IMG/VR virus record: IMGVR_UViG_3300034073_004278
Span: 1 to 39,582 of that record
Length of the DNA: 39,582 bases
Source of the DNA: a virus
Reading direction: 5' to 3' (one strand)
Shown: piece by piece, positions 31,692 through 39,137 of the stretch
Position numbering within the stretch: the stretch's first letter is position 1
How the letters are laid out: each line of letters starts with the position of its first letter
Notes under the pieces: generated by a model
What the model was told of the DNA's origin: nothing
Seen by the model: the letters and a program-made list of their open reading frames with translations, nothing else
The model's database searches: none
Position numbers and translations under genes: made by a program

Positions 31692-33050
31692 ATGAAAAAG
31701 CTCATCCTTGGCATGACGTTCCTTGTGACGTTTCTGCTCCTGCTGCGCGGCCAGTTTTACGGCGCGTGGCTTTGTCTGTTTGTCGGCTCCGCCTCCTCCA
31801 TCCAGTGGAGCGAGGTGCGGGATTACTGCCAGCGCACCGGGCGCATGGCGTTCTGCGCGCCCACAGCCGTGGCCACGCTGCCCGTGTCGCATGAGGACCT
31901 CAGCGACGAGCTGGCGGTGCTGAACGCGGCGGGCACGCTCTTCACCTCCACCTGCCGGGTGGGGAAAAAGGCGGAGAACTCCGAGTTCAAATACTCCATG
32001 GACCAGCATAAGCCCGGCTCCCTGGGGGGCGTGGCTGAAGGCACGGCGGTGAACCGCAGCACGGTGACGAACCGGCTGGAGGACATGCGCAAACACACCG
32101 GTGTCGTGCAGGAATACCGTCAGGACTGGGGTGTGACGAAGCGCACCACGGTCACGATGAGTGTCCCGGGTGTGGCTGACGAAGTGGTCAACAGCGAGGC
32201 CAAGGCCATGACGACGCTGAAGGAGTGTCTCGAAAAGACGCACCTCAGCCAGCAGAATGCCTGGGTGGATGGCACCACCTTCATGGGCTGGGGCGTGTCC
32301 CGCACCATTGACAGCGGTGCGCAGCCGAACCTGCCGGTGGACTCGCTCTATCGTCCCGCCGCCGCCCAGGTCGTCGCCAAGACGGCCGTGTCGGACATCG
32401 CGGAATCGGACCTGATGACCATGCTGCAGAAGCTGGCCGAAGGGAAGAACGGCAACGGTGTGGACGTGAACGCGTTCTGCACCTTTGACTTCGCCACGCG
32501 CTTTGATCACTTCTTCAAAGAGCACAGCACCGCTGGCAGCACAGTGTCCGTGCGTTCGTTCAATTTCGACGGCGAGAAGGAAATCTTCAAGCAAAGCGTC
32601 AGCGGCTACGCCACGCGCTTTGGCATGGTGAAGATCATCCCGACGCTGATGCTCAACGCCACGCGTGCCAATGGCTCGCTGGCAGGCGCCAGCACCACGA
32701 ACACCGATGCCACCATCACGGTGACCAGCACGGCGGGCTTGCAGCCCTACATGCGCGTCTATGGCACCGGCATTCCGGCCGGGGCCTACATCACCGAAAT
32801 CACCGATGCCACGCACTTCGAAATCTCTGCCGCCGCCACGGCGACCGGCACGCCGACTCTGCGCCTGGGGGAATGGGACCACAGCCTGTTCCTCGACATG
32901 GAGTATCTGGAGATGAAGATGAACCAGGTGCCGACCACCTGGGACCTGTCTCCGGACGGCAGCGGCCAGGCCGGTTATGTCGATGCGTTCACCGCGCTGG
33001 CAAACCTGCTGCCCAAAGTTCACGGCAAGTTCAACACGAGCGCTGCCTGA
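31692..33050 (+). CDS. Major capsid protein (HK97-type, SU10-like) with hydrophobic N-terminus
   Basis: A 452-aa protein. From about residue 52 the sequence (MAFCAPTAVATLPVSHEDLS, then NAAGTLFTSTCRVGKKAENSE, then VAEGTAVNRSTVTNR, RKHTGVVQEYRQDWGVT, EVVNSEAKAMTTLKECLEKT) follows the block order of the DUF5309/SU10-type capsid family. Residues about 335-392 (NTDATITVTSTAGLQPYMRV, TGIPAGAYITEITDATHF) are an inserted Ig-like or decoration domain. Residues 1-51 hold two hydrophobic segments (LILGMTFLVTFLLLL and FYGAWLCLFVGSA), unusual for a capsid protein. ATG 31846 (residue 52) is an alternative start that would remove them. Neither start has a strong Shine-Dalgarno. Confidence 0.75.
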   Translation: MKKLILGMTFLVTFLLLLRGQFYGAWLCLFVGSASSIQWSEVRDYCQRTGRMAFCAPTAVATLPVSHEDLSDELAVLNAAGTLFTSTCRVGKKAENSEFKYSMDQHKPGSLGGVAEGTAVNRSTVTNRLEDMRKHTGVVQEYRQDWGVTKRTTVTMSVPGVADEVVNSEAKAMTTLKECLEKTHLSQQNAWVDGTTFMGWGVSRTIDSGAQPNLPVDSLYRPAAAQVVAKTAVSDIAESDLMTMLQKLAEGKNGNGVDVNAFCTFDFATRFDHFFKEHSTAGSTVSVRSFNFDGEKEIFKQSVSGYATRFGMVKIIPTLMLNATRANGSLAGASTTNTDATITVTSTAGLQPYMRVYGTGIPAGAYITEITDATHFEISAAATATGTPTLRLGEWDHSLFLDMEYLEMKMNQVPTTWDLSPDGSGQAGYVDAFTALANLLPKVHGKFNTSAA

Positions 33051-33177
33051 TCCCTTTGACCGCCCGGCGGGTGTTGGATTTTGGAACCCTTCACCCTTCA
33101 CCAGGCCCTTCCCCCGCCGGGCCGGTCATTTCCCAAACCTGAAGCGGACAAAAGTGTCCGCGCTCCCCAAGCAAGCC

Positions 33178-33696
33178 ATGTGGACACCCGACATCGCCCC
33201 TGTGTTCAGCTTCGAGCGTCACGCCCGCAAGCATGGGCTGCAACGTGCGCGGGAGAGGTGGCGTCAGTTGGAAGAGAAGAACCGTGCGGCGGAGCATCGT
33301 GCGCACCTGCATGAACTGGAGATGGCGCGGCAGGCGGAGAAATCCGGGCCGCACATCATCAATGAAAACCTCGGGGGAACAATCCAGTATCAGATCTCCG
33401 CCCACACCTACTGGCAGCTGCATCGCTCCAGCCTGCATGAACGCGGGGCCGTGGGTGGCGAGCTCCTCAATGACGAGGATTACATGCGCTTCTTTTTGAA
33501 GCGGAATCCCGAGTGCGCCCGCAAAAGCATTTCCGGCAAGATCCAGCGGGGCTGGACGCCGCATGACTTCGCCCTGGAGAAGGCGGCAGCGGAGGGCAAA
33601 GTGGCCAAGCGGGTGCCGATCATGAGCGCGATGGCACGGATCGAAGCCGCCGCGCAGGAAGGCAAAGCTCAACACGGAGGGCTGCATCTGTCATGA
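33178..33696 (+). CDS. Basic hypothetical protein after the capsid gene
   Basis: A 172-aa protein from ATG 33178, rich in Arg, His, Glu and helical (RHARKHGLQRARERWRQLEE). A middle part, SGPHIINENLGGTIQYQISA, looks strand-rich. Its stop overlaps the next start. The 127-bp gap before it (33051-33177) holds no gene; a CCCGGCGG/CCGCCGGG inverted repeat with a long loop is the only structure seen there. Confidence 0.55.
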   Translation: MWTPDIAPVFSFERHARKHGLQRARERWRQLEEKNRAAEHRAHLHELEMARQAEKSGPHIINENLGGTIQYQISAHTYWQLHRSSLHERGAVGGELLNDEDYMRFFLKRNPECARKSISGKIQRGWTPHDFALEKAAAEGKVAKRVPIMSAMARIEAAAQEGKAQHGGLHLS

Positions 33697-34394
33697 GCCG
33701 TGCCGCCCGCAGTTTTCAGAGCGTGTTCGACGATCTCGCCGTGGCCTTGAATTTCACGCCTGCCGAGGTGGCCGCCAAGCCCACGTTGCAGGCGAAGCTG
33801 CTGGCGGTGTTTCAGCGGGCCTACACGCGTGGTTACAACAAGTATCTGTCGGAGGACGCGTGGACAGGCAGCGAGGAAACGCCGGTGAACCGTGTGATCG
33901 ACTATGGCGAGATCGCCGATGCGCGGCGGTTTGAAGTGTGGAGCGCGGATCCGCGTGACCCGGCGAACAACGCGCATGAGGTGCGGTTCTGCACCGGCAG
34001 CACAGGCATCACCCTGTTTGCCGACTTTGACAGCGTCTTTGTGCTGAGCATGCCCAAGGCGCCGCGATTCACCACGACCGCATGGTTGACTGCCACGACG
34101 TATGCGGTGGGCCAGCGGGTGCTGCACACCGACGGGCATGTCTATGTGTGTCTCACGGGCCACACCAGCGGCACCTTTGCCACCGATCTGGCCGAGGCGA
34201 AATGGGCCGTGGTGCCGGTGCTCGATGCGCTGGCAGACTTCACCGTCGCGTTTGCACGCGGCACTTACATCCTGGAAAACGGCCAGGCGGAAACCGGAGG
34301 GGCGGCACGCAATGACGCGCTGAACGAGCTGGAAACGCTGGCCATGAACGAATCCTGCCGCGCCGCCTCCGCCGCGTGGCGTCCCCGCGGCTAA
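33693..34394 (+). CDS. Head-tail connector-type protein with carbohydrate-binding-like insert
   Basis: A 233-aa protein. The N-terminus (FQSVFDDLAVALNFTPAEV, QRAYTRGYNKYLSEDAW) is helical, as in neck or connector subunits. Residues about 128-170 (WLTATTYAVGQRVLHTDGHV, CLTGHTSGTFATDLAEAKW) match the pattern of a short CBM5/12-like or ChiC-type module often found in virion proteins. The C-terminal helix resembles the start. The role is inferred from position. Confidence 0.5.
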   Translation: MSRAARSFQSVFDDLAVALNFTPAEVAAKPTLQAKLLAVFQRAYTRGYNKYLSEDAWTGSEETPVNRVIDYGEIADARRFEVWSADPRDPANNAHEVRFCTGSTGITLFADFDSVFVLSMPKAPRFTTTAWLTATTYAVGQRVLHTDGHVYVCLTGHTSGTFATDLAEAKWAVVPVLDALADFTVAFARGTYILENGQAETGGAARNDALNELETLAMNESCRAASAAWRPRG

Positions 34395-34407
34395 CCCACC
34401 CACCCTT

Positions 34408-35007
34408 ATGTGCGACCTCGACTCCAACCGCTTCAGCGCCAACCGCACCGATGTGACGTCGGTGCTCCCCACCACGGCCCCGCAACAGGGCGACATGGAG
34501 GTGGAACTGCTTGGCAAAATCACCGCGTTGCTGAACGGCAGCGGTGCCAAGATCGGCGGGAACACCAAGACGGTGGATGTGACGTTCGTGCTGGACACGA
34601 GCATCTACGCCAGCGGCGATGTGCTTTCGGATCGTGTGGCGATCGCGGCGTGCATGCGGGTGAACGACGGCACGGGTGTGCTCTCCGGCTTCACGCTGCA
34701 CGATGAAGATGACCAGGGCATCGAGCTCGATGTCGTGTTTCTGTCCGCCGACGTGGCTGTGGGCACGATCAACAACGGGCCGAGCATCACGGATGCCAAT
34801 GCGCGCAACATCCTGGGCATCGTCAACGTGGCGGCCGATGACTGGATCGACCTCGGCGGAGTGCGAATCGCCACGAAGCTCAATGTGAACCTACCGGTGA
34901 AACCAGCCACAGGCACCGATGACATCTATGTGGCGCTCATCACGCGCGGCACGCCAACACACACCGCCAGCGGCCTTCGTGGTCGCTTCCACTTCTTCCA
35001 GGATTGA
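34408..35007 (+). CDS. Probable decoration or fibre-type virion protein
   Basis: A 199-aa strand-rich protein (VDVTFVLDTSIYASGDVLSD, FTLHDEDDQGIELDVVFLSA, ILGIVNVAADDWIDLGGV). The motif order (LDTS-x-Y-x-SGDVL, DDQG, DLVF, ILG-x-V, DLGG) recurs in uncharacterised virion proteins encoded next to capsid genes. It would be a surface or neck protein; no enzymatic motif. Confidence 0.55.
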   Translation: MCDLDSNRFSANRTDVTSVLPTTAPQQGDMEVELLGKITALLNGSGAKIGGNTKTVDVTFVLDTSIYASGDVLSDRVAIAACMRVNDGTGVLSGFTLHDEDDQGIELDVVFLSADVAVGTINNGPSITDANARNILGIVNVAADDWIDLGGVRIATKLNVNLPVKPATGTDDIYVALITRGTPTHTASGLRGRFHFFQD

Positions 35008-35015
35008 ATCACGCC

Positions 35016-35738
35016 ATGCCGAATCCTGTCCAGCTTTCACGAGTGATCCGCCCGGCCGGTGCGCTGGCGCGGACGGCGGAACCGTGGACGCTGGCGGCGC
35101 TGAATCCTCACGAGTGGATTGATTTCTCGCAACTCGCGTTGAGCGATGGAGCGTCCATCGCGTCCGTGCCGGACCTGATGGGCAACACTGGCGGCTACTC
35201 GCAAGGCACTACAGCGTCCAAGCCAACCTTTGTCGCCAATGGCATCGGAGGCCGTGGAGCCGCGCAAAGCGACGGTGTGGACGATGGCATGACAGGTTCG
35301 ACCATCGGCGCGTGGTCGGAATGGACGGCTATTTTTGTCTATCGGCCGCTCACAATCACGGATTACGGCGTGGTCTGGGCTCCTGACAATTACAATCCGG
35401 ATGCCAGCTACACTCTGATTCAGCAGCAGACCGGACCAAACAGGCTGAACGTCAACACGGCCGGCAGTTTGAGCCATTCCGTTGACACCGATTACGCGGT
35501 CATCGTCACGGGCTCCGCTGCAGCGCTCAATCTCTATGACGACAAAGGCAACACCGCATCGGCTGCGATAGATCGCAGCAAGGGAAGTGGCGTTTCCAGT
35601 TTGTTCCGGCGCGGCGACGGTTATTACAGCAACATTCGCTTTGGTGAGGGCGCATTGCTGAACCGCATCATCACCGCCGACGAACGCGCCGCAGTCTTCG
35701 CGGCGCTGGCAACCAAATGGGGGACCAGCATGCCATGA
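35016..35738 (+). CDS. Tail-associated protein with lectin-like (LamG/ConA) fold
   Basis: A 240-aa protein from ATG 35016. It opens with PHEWIDFSQLALSDGASIAS, VPDLMGNTGGYSQ and GRGAAQSDGVDDGM, the usual entry of phage lectin-like domains. It ends with FGEGALLNRIITADERAAVF-AALATKWG, the usual end. Such domains often bind sugars on the host surface or decorate fibres. A Thr/Ser-rich strand core lies between. Its stop overlaps the next gene. Confidence 0.65.
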   Translation: MPNPVQLSRVIRPAGALARTAEPWTLAALNPHEWIDFSQLALSDGASIASVPDLMGNTGGYSQGTTASKPTFVANGIGGRGAAQSDGVDDGMTGSTIGAWSEWTAIFVYRPLTITDYGVVWAPDNYNPDASYTLIQQQTGPNRLNVNTAGSLSHSVDTDYAVIVTGSAAALNLYDDKGNTASAAIDRSKGSGVSSLFRRGDGYYSNIRFGEGALLNRIITADERAAVFAALATKWGTSMP

Positions 35739-36061
35739 CCACGCGCGTGCTAGTCATCATCGAAAGCACGAGCCTGGCCGAGGCGCGCGAACTGCTGAAG
35801 CTGCCCCCGTTCAGCCAGACCGCAGAGCAAGCGGCGGAGTGTTTCGTCCCGGCAGGATCTGCGACCGGAGATGCACCCGCCACGCATCACTGGCTCTCTG
35901 CGGAGATGAGCCCGGACGCCTGGGCGGCATGCCAGCAACTGTGTGCGGGGCGTCCCTGGGCGGAATGCCACGCCTACGACTTCCAGGCCGCGCCAGACTT
36001 CCCCCGGACCAAGCTGTCGGCGTTGGGCCTGCAACCTCTCACTCCGACGCCGTTGCCATGA
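35735..36061 (+). CDS. Hypothetical small protein
   Basis: A 108-aa protein, ATG 35735 overlapping the previous stop. It begins with a strand (TTRVLVIIESTSLAEARELLKL) and has several Cys and Trp residues (WAACQQLCAGRPWAECHAYDF). Unrecognised; directly before the lysis genes. Confidence 0.5.
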   Translation: MTTRVLVIIESTSLAEARELLKLPPFSQTAEQAAECFVPAGSATGDAPATHHWLSAEMSPDAWAACQQLCAGRPWAECHAYDFQAAPDFPRTKLSALGLQPLTPTPLP

Positions 36062-36297
36062 TCCTCGCTGAAATCCCCGCCAACCTTTGGGAACAGATCG
36101 CCGGCGCGGGCGTGCCAGCGCTGCTGATGGCGATTGCCGTGGCCTGGCTGCAGAAGAGCAATCGCGAGCTCGTGATGGAGCTGAACCGGGAACGCAGCGA
36201 GCGCATCGACGGCCTGGAGAAGCATGTCGAGGACTGCGACACCGACCGGAAAGAACTGCGCAACCTGCTGCTGCGCCATCTGGGGCAGTCCGAATGA
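36058..36297 (+). CDS. Membrane-anchored coiled-coil protein (spanin- or holin-like)
   Basis: A 79-aa protein with ATG overlapping the previous TGA. A hydrophobic segment lies at about residues 12-31 (IAGAGVPALLMAIAVAWLQK), followed by a charged coiled coil to the end (ELNRERSERIDGLEKHVEDC). This is the topology of an inner-membrane spanin (Rz) or of XhlA-type holin accessory proteins. It lies at the start of the lysis cassette. No Pro-rich outer spanin follows in another frame, but a lipobox occurs in the next gene. Confidence 0.55.
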   Translation: MILAEIPANLWEQIAGAGVPALLMAIAVAWLQKSNRELVMELNRERSERIDGLEKHVEDCDTDRKELRNLLLRHLGQSE

Positions 36298-36338
36298 TTC
36301 ACCGGCCACAAGGCCATCACCCAAACCACAACAACGCC

Positions 36339-36872
36339 ATGAAGAACAAAGCCATCGAGATCGTCGCATTCATCCTTGGCCTGCTGACTGCCGTCGCAGG
36401 CATCCTCACTCTGCCCACTGTCGCCATGCTGCCCAAGGAATGGCAGCCATACATCGGCGTTTGCCTGGCCCTGGTGGTCGTCGGCAAAAACGGAGCCTAT
36501 GTCATCTTGGACTTCGCCGATGATGGCCAGCTCAACAAGAGCTACAAGATTCCGGCTGCCGTGAAGCTGCTGCTTCTCTGCGGGCTGGCGCTCTGCCTAG
36601 TCGCGTGCGGCACCAACGGCGCGGGACAGAAGACTTTCGTGGGCCTCACCAAAGCGGACTGGGCTGTCGTGACAAAGGATGCCGGCATGGCGGCGGGCAA
36701 GGCGGCGCTGTCGGCAGGCATGGCCTCCTACGGCACGCGCAAGCTCACGAGTGCCAAGGATGTGATCGACGTCGAGCCATCAGCCGATGTGCCAGCCGTG
36801 CAGACCACGACACAGCCGGAAGGCGAGACGGCAGGCGGCTGGTTTTCCACTCTCATCAACCTTTTCCAGTAA
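36339..36872 (+). CDS. Holin-like membrane protein with an internal lipoprotein signal
   Basis: A 177-aa protein. Hydrophobic helices lie at about 7-30 (IEIVAFILGLLTAVAGILTL) and 38-58 (YIGVCLALVVVGKNGAYVIL). A third segment at 75-89 is followed by C90. This third segment, GTG-KLLLLCGLALCLVAC-GTNG, has the exact form of a lipoprotein signal with lipobox LVAC, and an in-frame GTG at 36561 could start it separately. The C-terminal 85 residues are soluble (AGKAALSAGMASYGTRKLTS, acidic Pro/Thr tail). The full protein could be a holin; the internal start would give a lipoprotein such as an outer spanin. The endolysin follows directly. Confidence 0.6.
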   Translation: MKNKAIEIVAFILGLLTAVAGILTLPTVAMLPKEWQPYIGVCLALVVVGKNGAYVILDFADDGQLNKSYKIPAAVKLLLLCGLALCLVACGTNGAGQKTFVGLTKADWAVVTKDAGMAAGKAALSAGMASYGTRKLTSAKDVIDVEPSADVPAVQTTTQPEGETAGGWFSTLINLFQ

Positions 36873-36876
36873 GGCC

Positions 36877-37389
36877 ATGAAGCTCGCTGAAGCCGTCATT
36901 GTCCATGCGCGTGCCGAGATCGGCGTGCAAGAATCGCCGCGCGGCTCCAACCGGGGGCCGCGCGTCGATGAGTATCAGCGGGCCACGTGGCTGCACATGC
37001 GCGACTGGGGGCCGTGGTGCGCATCGTTCGTGTGCTGGGTGATTCGCGAGGCCATGCGCGAAGGCGAGTCGCTCGGCATCAAATACACCTTCAAGCGTCC
37101 GCAGACGGCCAAGGCCTTTGATTTCCAAGGCTGGAGCCTGAAGCAGGACAAGTCCACCAGCACGAAGCTCAACCCGGGCAGGGACATCCTCCCGGGAGAC
37201 ATTGTGATCTTCACGTTCAGCCACATTGGTTTTGCCACCAGCGCCCCCGACAAGAACGGCCGCTTTGAAACCATCGAAGGCAACACGAATGACGAGGGCT
37301 CGCGTGAAGGCTACGAAGTCGCCGCGCGCAAAGGCGATCAGGCGCGCCACATCGGCACCGTGCGCTGCCGCATCCGCTTCACCGTATGA
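36877..37389 (+). CDS. Endolysin, CHAP-type peptidoglycan amidase/peptidase
   Basis: A 170-aa protein, ATG 36877, 5 bases after the holin-like gene. Catalytic Cys48 lies in DWGPWCASFVCWV and His116 in FTFSHIGFAT, with E134-G-N136 in TIEGNTNDEG as third polar site; PGDIVIF precedes the His. This is the NlpC/P60-CHAP pattern. There is no signal peptide, so it would need a holin for release. Single catalytic domain, no cell-wall-binding domain. Confidence 0.85.
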   Translation: MKLAEAVIVHARAEIGVQESPRGSNRGPRVDEYQRATWLHMRDWGPWCASFVCWVIREAMREGESLGIKYTFKRPQTAKAFDFQGWSLKQDKSTSTKLNPGRDILPGDIVIFTFSHIGFATSAPDKNGRFETIEGNTNDEGSREGYEVAARKGDQARHIGTVRCRIRFTV

Positions 37390-37395
37390 CCGCCC

Positions 37396-37641
37396 GTGTC
37401 CTCACTCCCTGTGAACGCTTTTCCATCGAGTCCGCCCGGACCATCGAGGCGGCTGTGCATGGAGTGCCTGCTGCGGGGCCGCAACACACCGGCCACGTGG
37501 CAACGGACTCGCAAACGCACGTTGCGCGTGTGCGACGAGCACAAGGGCTATTACGAGCGGCTCGATTGGTGCGTCGCCAATCCTGTCGTGAAGCTGCCAC
37601 GCGCGCCGCATCCACCCCCACCTCCATTTGAACCCCTCTGA
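37396..37641 (+). CDS. Small zinc-finger-like protein
   Basis: An 81-aa frame from GTG 37396 (ATG 37459 would give 60 aa). CMECL near residue 21 and RVCDEHKGYYERLDWC near 46-61 could form a Cys2-Cys/His zinc site. The tail is Pro-rich (PHPPPPPFEPL). Coding usage clearly favours this frame in its second half. Another frame from ATG 37386 overlaps the first half and is less likely. Function unknown. Confidence 0.4.
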   Translation: MSSLPVNAFPSSPPGPSRRLCMECLLRGRNTPATWQRTRKRTLRVCDEHKGYYERLDWCVANPVVKLPRAPHPPPPPFEPL

Positions 37642-37644
37642 ACC

Positions 37645-38148
37645 ATGGCGAATCACATCCACCTCTACCTGATCCGTGCCAACGGCGCCGTGATCCCATT
37701 CTACAACTGCTCGGCAGCTCCCACGGTGGTGGATCTGACGATCCAGAGCGGCGACTACCGCAATGAATTCCAGCTGGATGCACTGCAAAGTGACCTGGCC
37801 GTGCTCATCGACAATGGCGAGGGGACCAATGTCCTGCACAACATCTCGCCCCTGAAGGGGGGATATCGCCTGAAGAAGGACACCAATTTCACCGCGGCTT
37901 ATGGCAGCAGCGGGAACACGAACACCAGGCAGCTCGTAGAAATGTCCGACCTCGAACCGCTCATGCCGGACAGCATGCAGGGCGCGGATCTGCGTCAGAG
38001 TCCGCTGCAGGTGACGCATTGGAAATTCACCGTGAAGTTCGGCTCCACGACCATGGAGATCCCGGCGCAGATCGTGGAGGGCGATGCCATCGCGCCCGCG
38101 CCGCCCCTGGGCATGACGGACGATGACGCGCCCGAAGTCGCCACCTGA
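37645..38148 (+). CDS. Virion protein of unknown role
   Basis: A 167-aa protein, strand-rich (HIHLYLIRANGAVIPFYNCS, VVDLTIQSGDYRNEFQLDAL), with an acidic tail (TDDDAPEVAT). It lies 3 bases after the preceding gene and 6 before the next, in the tail part of the virion cluster. Unrecognised. Confidence 0.5.
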   Translation: MANHIHLYLIRANGAVIPFYNCSAAPTVVDLTIQSGDYRNEFQLDALQSDLAVLIDNGEGTNVLHNISPLKGGYRLKKDTNFTAAYGSSGNTNTRQLVEMSDLEPLMPDSMQGADLRQSPLQVTHWKFTVKFGSTTMEIPAQIVEGDAIAPAPPLGMTDDDAPEVAT

Positions 38149-38154
38149 TCGATC

Positions 38155-38982
38155 ATGGACACCCTGGAGCCATCGCTGTTCAAGCCCATCGCCAGCCTCA
38201 TCCCTGGCGAGGTGGGATTCGTGTTTCGTGTGCCGGATTCGGTGATCGGCACGTTCGCCATGCCGGTGCCGTTCGTCACCACCTACGCGGATTTTGAGGG
38301 GCCGAACAAACTCAAGCTGGGCGAGTATCACTGGGCGGAAATGATCTTCACCCACAACGAGACGGGTCCGGGTGAGTACATGAGCTTTTACTTTCATGAG
38401 GACCGGCGTCAGCGCTTTGGCACCAAAGTCGGCACCCTGAGTTATCCCGACAACCGGCCGCACACGTGGCCCAATGTCATGGTGCACCTGAGTGCGGTCG
38501 AAGATCCCACGCAACCGTTGACGCTGGAAGTCGGGGGCGAAGTGGTGGAGGTGCCGCGCCTGTTCGAGCGCCTCTACAAGATCCCCGAGTCCACCCTGAG
38601 CACTGACATCGACGTCGAGGTGTTCGTCAGCAACAAGCCGTTCCCCCGCCAGATGGTGAAGACAGACATCCCGGTGCCAGGTGAGGTGAGATGGCGTGAC
38701 CGGAACATCTCCGGCGAGCTCGTGTGCCTGCATCCTTACCTCGAATTCGCCGAGACGCAGACAGGCGGCACGCGGCTGAGCGGCTGGGGGACCACACGCA
38801 GCAAGAGCCCGATGGGCAGCAGCACCAAACGAGTTTACAAGCCCACGCTGCACACGACGTGGAAGCCACACGTGCACCGCGCAGACCCACGGCTGGATGA
38901 GGAAACCGGCCTGTGGATGCTGACACGTGAGCTCGTGCTGGTGCCGCAGGGCTTCGCAGCCATCAAGGATTTGTCCCGCTAA
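38155..38982 (+). CDS. Tail-module protein of unknown role
   Basis: A 275-aa beta-rich protein (GEVGFVFRVPDSVIGTFAMP, FEGPNKLKLGEYHWAEMIFT, LTLEVGGEVVEVPRLFERLY). No catalytic motif. Similar size and composition to baseplate or tail-tube-associated proteins, but no family can be assigned. Confidence 0.5.
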   Translation: MDTLEPSLFKPIASLIPGEVGFVFRVPDSVIGTFAMPVPFVTTYADFEGPNKLKLGEYHWAEMIFTHNETGPGEYMSFYFHEDRRQRFGTKVGTLSYPDNRPHTWPNVMVHLSAVEDPTQPLTLEVGGEVVEVPRLFERLYKIPESTLSTDIDVEVFVSNKPFPRQMVKTDIPVPGEVRWRDRNISGELVCLHPYLEFAETQTGGTRLSGWGTTRSKSPMGSSTKRVYKPTLHTTWKPHVHRADPRLDEETGLWMLTRELVLVPQGFAAIKDLSR

Positions 38983-39137
38983 TGCATCCCTTCGCCCGCA
39001 TCACGTTCAGCCAGCCGCGCCCACGGGTGGAGGCGACGGGCATGCATGCGCTAGTGACCCGTGACGGCACGCTAGTGCTCACCCAGAAGCGCCAGGGGAA
39101 CGTCACAAATGAGGAATGGAGGTATCAAAGACGATGA
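38982..39137 (+). CDS. 51-aa hypothetical protein
   Basis: ATG 38982 overlaps the preceding TAA by one base; TGA 39135-39137 overlaps the next ATG. Basic, strand-like (ITFSQPRPRVEATGMHALVT, then RDGTLVLTQKRQGN). The pattern of exact overlap on both sides supports a real gene. Confidence 0.5.
   Translation: MHPFARITFSQPRPRVEATGMHALVTRDGTLVLTQKRQGNVTNEEWRYQRR

Noticed and set aside
31622-31894. 90-codon frame starting with an ATGA overlap after the scaffold gene
   Set aside because: It runs through the capsid protein start in another frame and looks Arg/Leu/His-rich; kept out as a likely chance frame.
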